Shown: in pieces, positions 62,159 to 64,000 of the stretch | How positions within the stretch are numbered: the stretch's first letter is position 1 | How the letters are laid out: the number at the start of each line of letters is the position of its first letter | Source of the DNA: JBBQXH01 sp963710975 | GTDB lineage: Bacteria > Actinomycetota > Thermoleophilia > Gaiellales > Gaiellaceae | Assembly: GCA_963710975.1 (NCBI GenBank) | Contig: CAVQCG010000004.1 | Coordinates: forward strand, 889,621 to 953,620 | Length of the DNA stretch: 64,000 bases | Direction of reading: 5' to 3' | Notes under the pieces: generated by a model | Told to the model about the DNA's origin: nothing | Seen by the model: only the letters and a program-made list of their open reading frames with translations | The model's database searches: none | Program-made: the position numbers and the translations under genes

Positions 62159-62633
62159 ACCACCATCGCGCCCATACCAACGTGCGACAAACGAGGACGA
62201 ACCCGCCACGCCATGCGGGTTTGCGGCGTGTTCGTAGATGGAGCCATGCGGCCTAGCTGAGCACGGGTTTCCGAGACGTTCTGCCGTTTTTCTGCCGTTA
62301 TGAGCGACCCGATGGGGACCCGGCGAGGCCCGAGTGGGAGGACGAATCCGATACCGAGGCGTGGGCGCGGATTCGGGCGGCGATGCGAGCTCACCTCACC
62401 GCCGGGACGCCGGGCGCACGCTCACGCTTCCCGGACGGATGGGAGCTCGCGTTCGGATGGAGCTCGCACGGGGCGCCGGGTGGATTTCGGCGCCGGAGCT
62501 CAAGTTGCTCAGTTCCTGCTCGAAGCAATCCCGGCCGGGAACGTGTTGCTCATCCATGAGCCGCCGGTGCCGGGCCGAAGGCACTCGAGCAATCTCCGGG
62601 ACGTAATCAGCGGCGTCGCTATGCAAGCCCGGG
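62159..62633. other. Left end of a probable second integrative element
   Basis: 475 bases with motifs also seen beside the left attachment site (GCGGGTTTGCGG, GACGTTCTG). A plus-strand frame containing RPEWEDESDTEAWARIRAAM and SRFPDGWELAFGWSSHG has some coding character but no clean start, and ends in frameshifted sequence. It is not called as a gene. Confidence 0.4.
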
Positions 62634-62912
62634 ATGATCCGCGGAGTGCTCGAGCTGACCGAGCCGGGCGGCTGGCCGCTCGTGTCCCCGGTGATCGAAG
62701 TCGAGTTCGACGACACGACGCCGGTGTTCGTCGCCGACGGCGCCGCCCATACGCTCGACGCCGGGAGCGAGGGTGCTCCGGCGGCCGTGACGGTCGTTCG
62801 CCGTGAGGGCGTCTGGCGTCACTCCGACGGCGACGTCGACGAGCTCGAGCCGTCGATCGAATCGCGTCGAGCTCATCGTCGCCCCGTAACGGCCAGCGAG
62901 CGCCCACCCTAG
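62634..62912 (+). CDS. Hypothetical protein of the second element
   Basis: 92 residues from ATG 62634: MIRGVLELTEPGGWPLVSPV, IEVEFDDTTPVFVADGAAHT, LDAGSEGAPAAVTVVRREGV, WRHSDGDVDELEP. A beta-rich, acidic small domain. No family is recognised; the last 20 residues are basic and may be out of frame. Confidence 0.4.
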   Translation: MIRGVLELTEPGGWPLVSPVIEVEFDDTTPVFVADGAAHTLDAGSEGAPAAVTVVRREGVWRHSDGDVDELEPSIESRRAHRRPVTASERPP

Positions 62913-63913
62913 CCTCTGACATAAGAGGCGTGGGAGGCCGGAGCCTCCCTCGGTGTCAATGCCTATCGCCGGTGCCGGTAACGACTTGAGCCCGTACTTC
63001 AAGGCTTCAATCGCCGCCGCGGCGATAATGGCGTCTCGCATACTCCTTACTCCGTGCTGCGAGGCGCTTGCTCTCGGAGCGTTTTCTAGGCGCTCCGGCG
63101 GCCTCGAGTAGGCCGCACTAACCACCGTTGAGCAAGGTCCCGACGGACGAACAGGTACCGCGAGCGCCACACTGCCGGGGCGCAAGGGCGGAACGGCTGG
63201 CCTAGGTTCCGACGGAGGTCATGACGACCTTGACGCGGACGAATGTCCCTGCAACGTCCGAGCATCGGTTTGTCCGGAGGTGGGAGTCGGAGATGGAGGT
63301 AATAACCGGTCCACGCCCACGCCTGTTGGGCGAGGCGGTGGTCTTATTCTTGCCCGGCCCTGTATGGGATTTGCAGGCAACGTTGGCCACGAAGCGGCCC
63401 GACGGGACACTAGTTCCATATAGATCATGACCCTGACTCTCTTGAGATAGCCGGGCGGCGCGACGAATTTCCGGAGGTATGAGCGTTCCTCTCCGACACG
63501 AGCAACAGGAGAGCATGAGGAGACGAGTTCTCGGTCTCCGGCTGACCTCGCACCGTAACGGCCGCGCTGCTTATGGCGCAGCCGACAATCAGCGTGCAAC
63601 TAAAGACAGCGAGCGACCCTCATAGTGCAGATACGAGCCTGACGATGCAAGAGGTCCCCCGCGCTTTCCCACGTGCTGGCGCTCGATGACCGCGCTACCA
63701 TGCGGGCGACCAGGCACGAGCCGTCCGGCGTTCTCCCGGAAGCGACGAGGCTCCTCATAGCACCGGGGGATGGTCAACCCTCCTCGACGCTGTTCGGGAG
63801 AACCGCGGAGCGAGCCCGCCAAGGATCGCAGCGGACGGCGGCAGGTCGCGCAGCCCCAGGGAGCGGAACGGCTGCACCGTTCACGCACGCCCGAAACCGA
63901 GGAGAGAACCATC
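62913..63913. other. Region without a confident gene
   Basis: About 1 kb. A short minus-strand frame starting near 63042 (MRDAIIAAAAIEALKYGLKS) follows AAGGAG and ends after a GGGAGGC/CCTCCC hairpin; it may be a tiny peptide gene. Other frames on either strand (for example 63221-63430 plus, 63589-63915 minus) lack recognisable motifs. The composition is less GC-rich than the core. Confidence 0.3.
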
Positions 63914-64000
63914 ATGACGAAACCGAGCAGGACGCAACCGCTCGCGCCGGGCGGCTATTCGAGGAACGCGCCGAGCTCGTCAAGAGAGCCGCGATGCGTG
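63914..64000 (+). CDS. Start of an unknown gene, cut by the window edge
   Basis: ATG 63914 follows a good ribosome site (GAGGAGAGAACC). The first residues are MTKPSRTQPLAPGG; a frame change soon after would give RLFEERAELVKRAAM, a helical segment. Only 29 codons are visible, so the product cannot be named. Confidence 0.35.
   Translation, partial: MTKPSRTQPLAPGGYSRNAPSSSREPRCV

Noticed and set aside
62003..62260. Open frame across the right tRNA-Gly fragment (GRRDSNPRPLAWE)
   Set aside because: Again the translation of a tRNA-Gly 3' end; not a gene.

Overview
The window is high-GC DNA (roughly 70 percent) from an actinobacterium, most likely of the class Thermoleophilia (Gaiellales/Solirubrobacterales type). 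The grounds are System I cytochrome c maturation genes, a fused SecDF, a fused PafBC-like WYL protein, several small zinc-ribbon proteins and an integrase style that I associate with that class. The assignment is inference from gene content. At least ten conserved core genes carry single-base frameshifts, almost all one-base insertions. These look like consensus errors, so the genes are annotated as whole genes.

Core chromosome, 1 to about 48 kb. 1-4.5 kb: partial hydantoinase/oxoprolinase, cupin, DNA glycosylase and SAF-domain dehydrogenase. 4.5-13 kb (minus strand): response regulator, UbiB-like kinase, phasin-like protein, and the queA-tgt-yajC-secDF block, which joins queuosine tRNA modification to the Sec translocase accessory complex. 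13-17.5 kb: a lipoprotein gene between two arrays of hairpin repeats, then a two-component system. 17.6-33.7 kb: hydroxyacyl-CoA dehydrogenase, zinc-ribbon/SPOR pair, WYL regulator, queG, quinone reductase/MFS pair, a secreted metalloprotease, glpX, hpt and ccmE-ccmF-ccmI. 33.7-47 kb: AP-endonuclease-like barrel, Grx/BolA pair, a pseudo-receiver beside a response regulator, and a minus-strand cluster of a nine-PAS histidine kinase, receiver, HEAT protein and membrane glycosyltransferase. Two copies of a MITE-like inverted-repeat element lie at 10.9 and 33.8 kb.

Most interesting locus: at 47.0-47.7 kb an alkylmercury-lyase (MerB) family gene has an in-frame TGA exactly where the catalytic Cys159 of classical MerB falls. 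Twelve bases later comes a perfect 7-bp hairpin with a GGUC loop, the layout of a bacterial SECIS element. It is a candidate selenocysteine MerB.

Mobile region, 48.0-62.16 kb: an integrative element of about 14 kb, bounded by 43-bp direct repeats that are 3' fragments of a tRNA-Gly(CCC) gene. Its right end holds a tyrosine integrase, HTH genes, an AAA-type replication-like ATPase with an iteron-like cluster, HNH and terminase-like fragments and a metallopeptidase. Its cargo includes a flavin monooxygenase fused to cytochrome b5, a GFA protein, a secreted hydrolase, a beta-propeller protein, a YtrA-type GntR repressor with a palindromic operator, an enoyl-CoA hydratase and an unknown lower-GC gene. 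Since neither tRNA fragment has a 5' half, and sequences next to both resemble each other, a second element probably starts at 62.16 kb and runs off the window.
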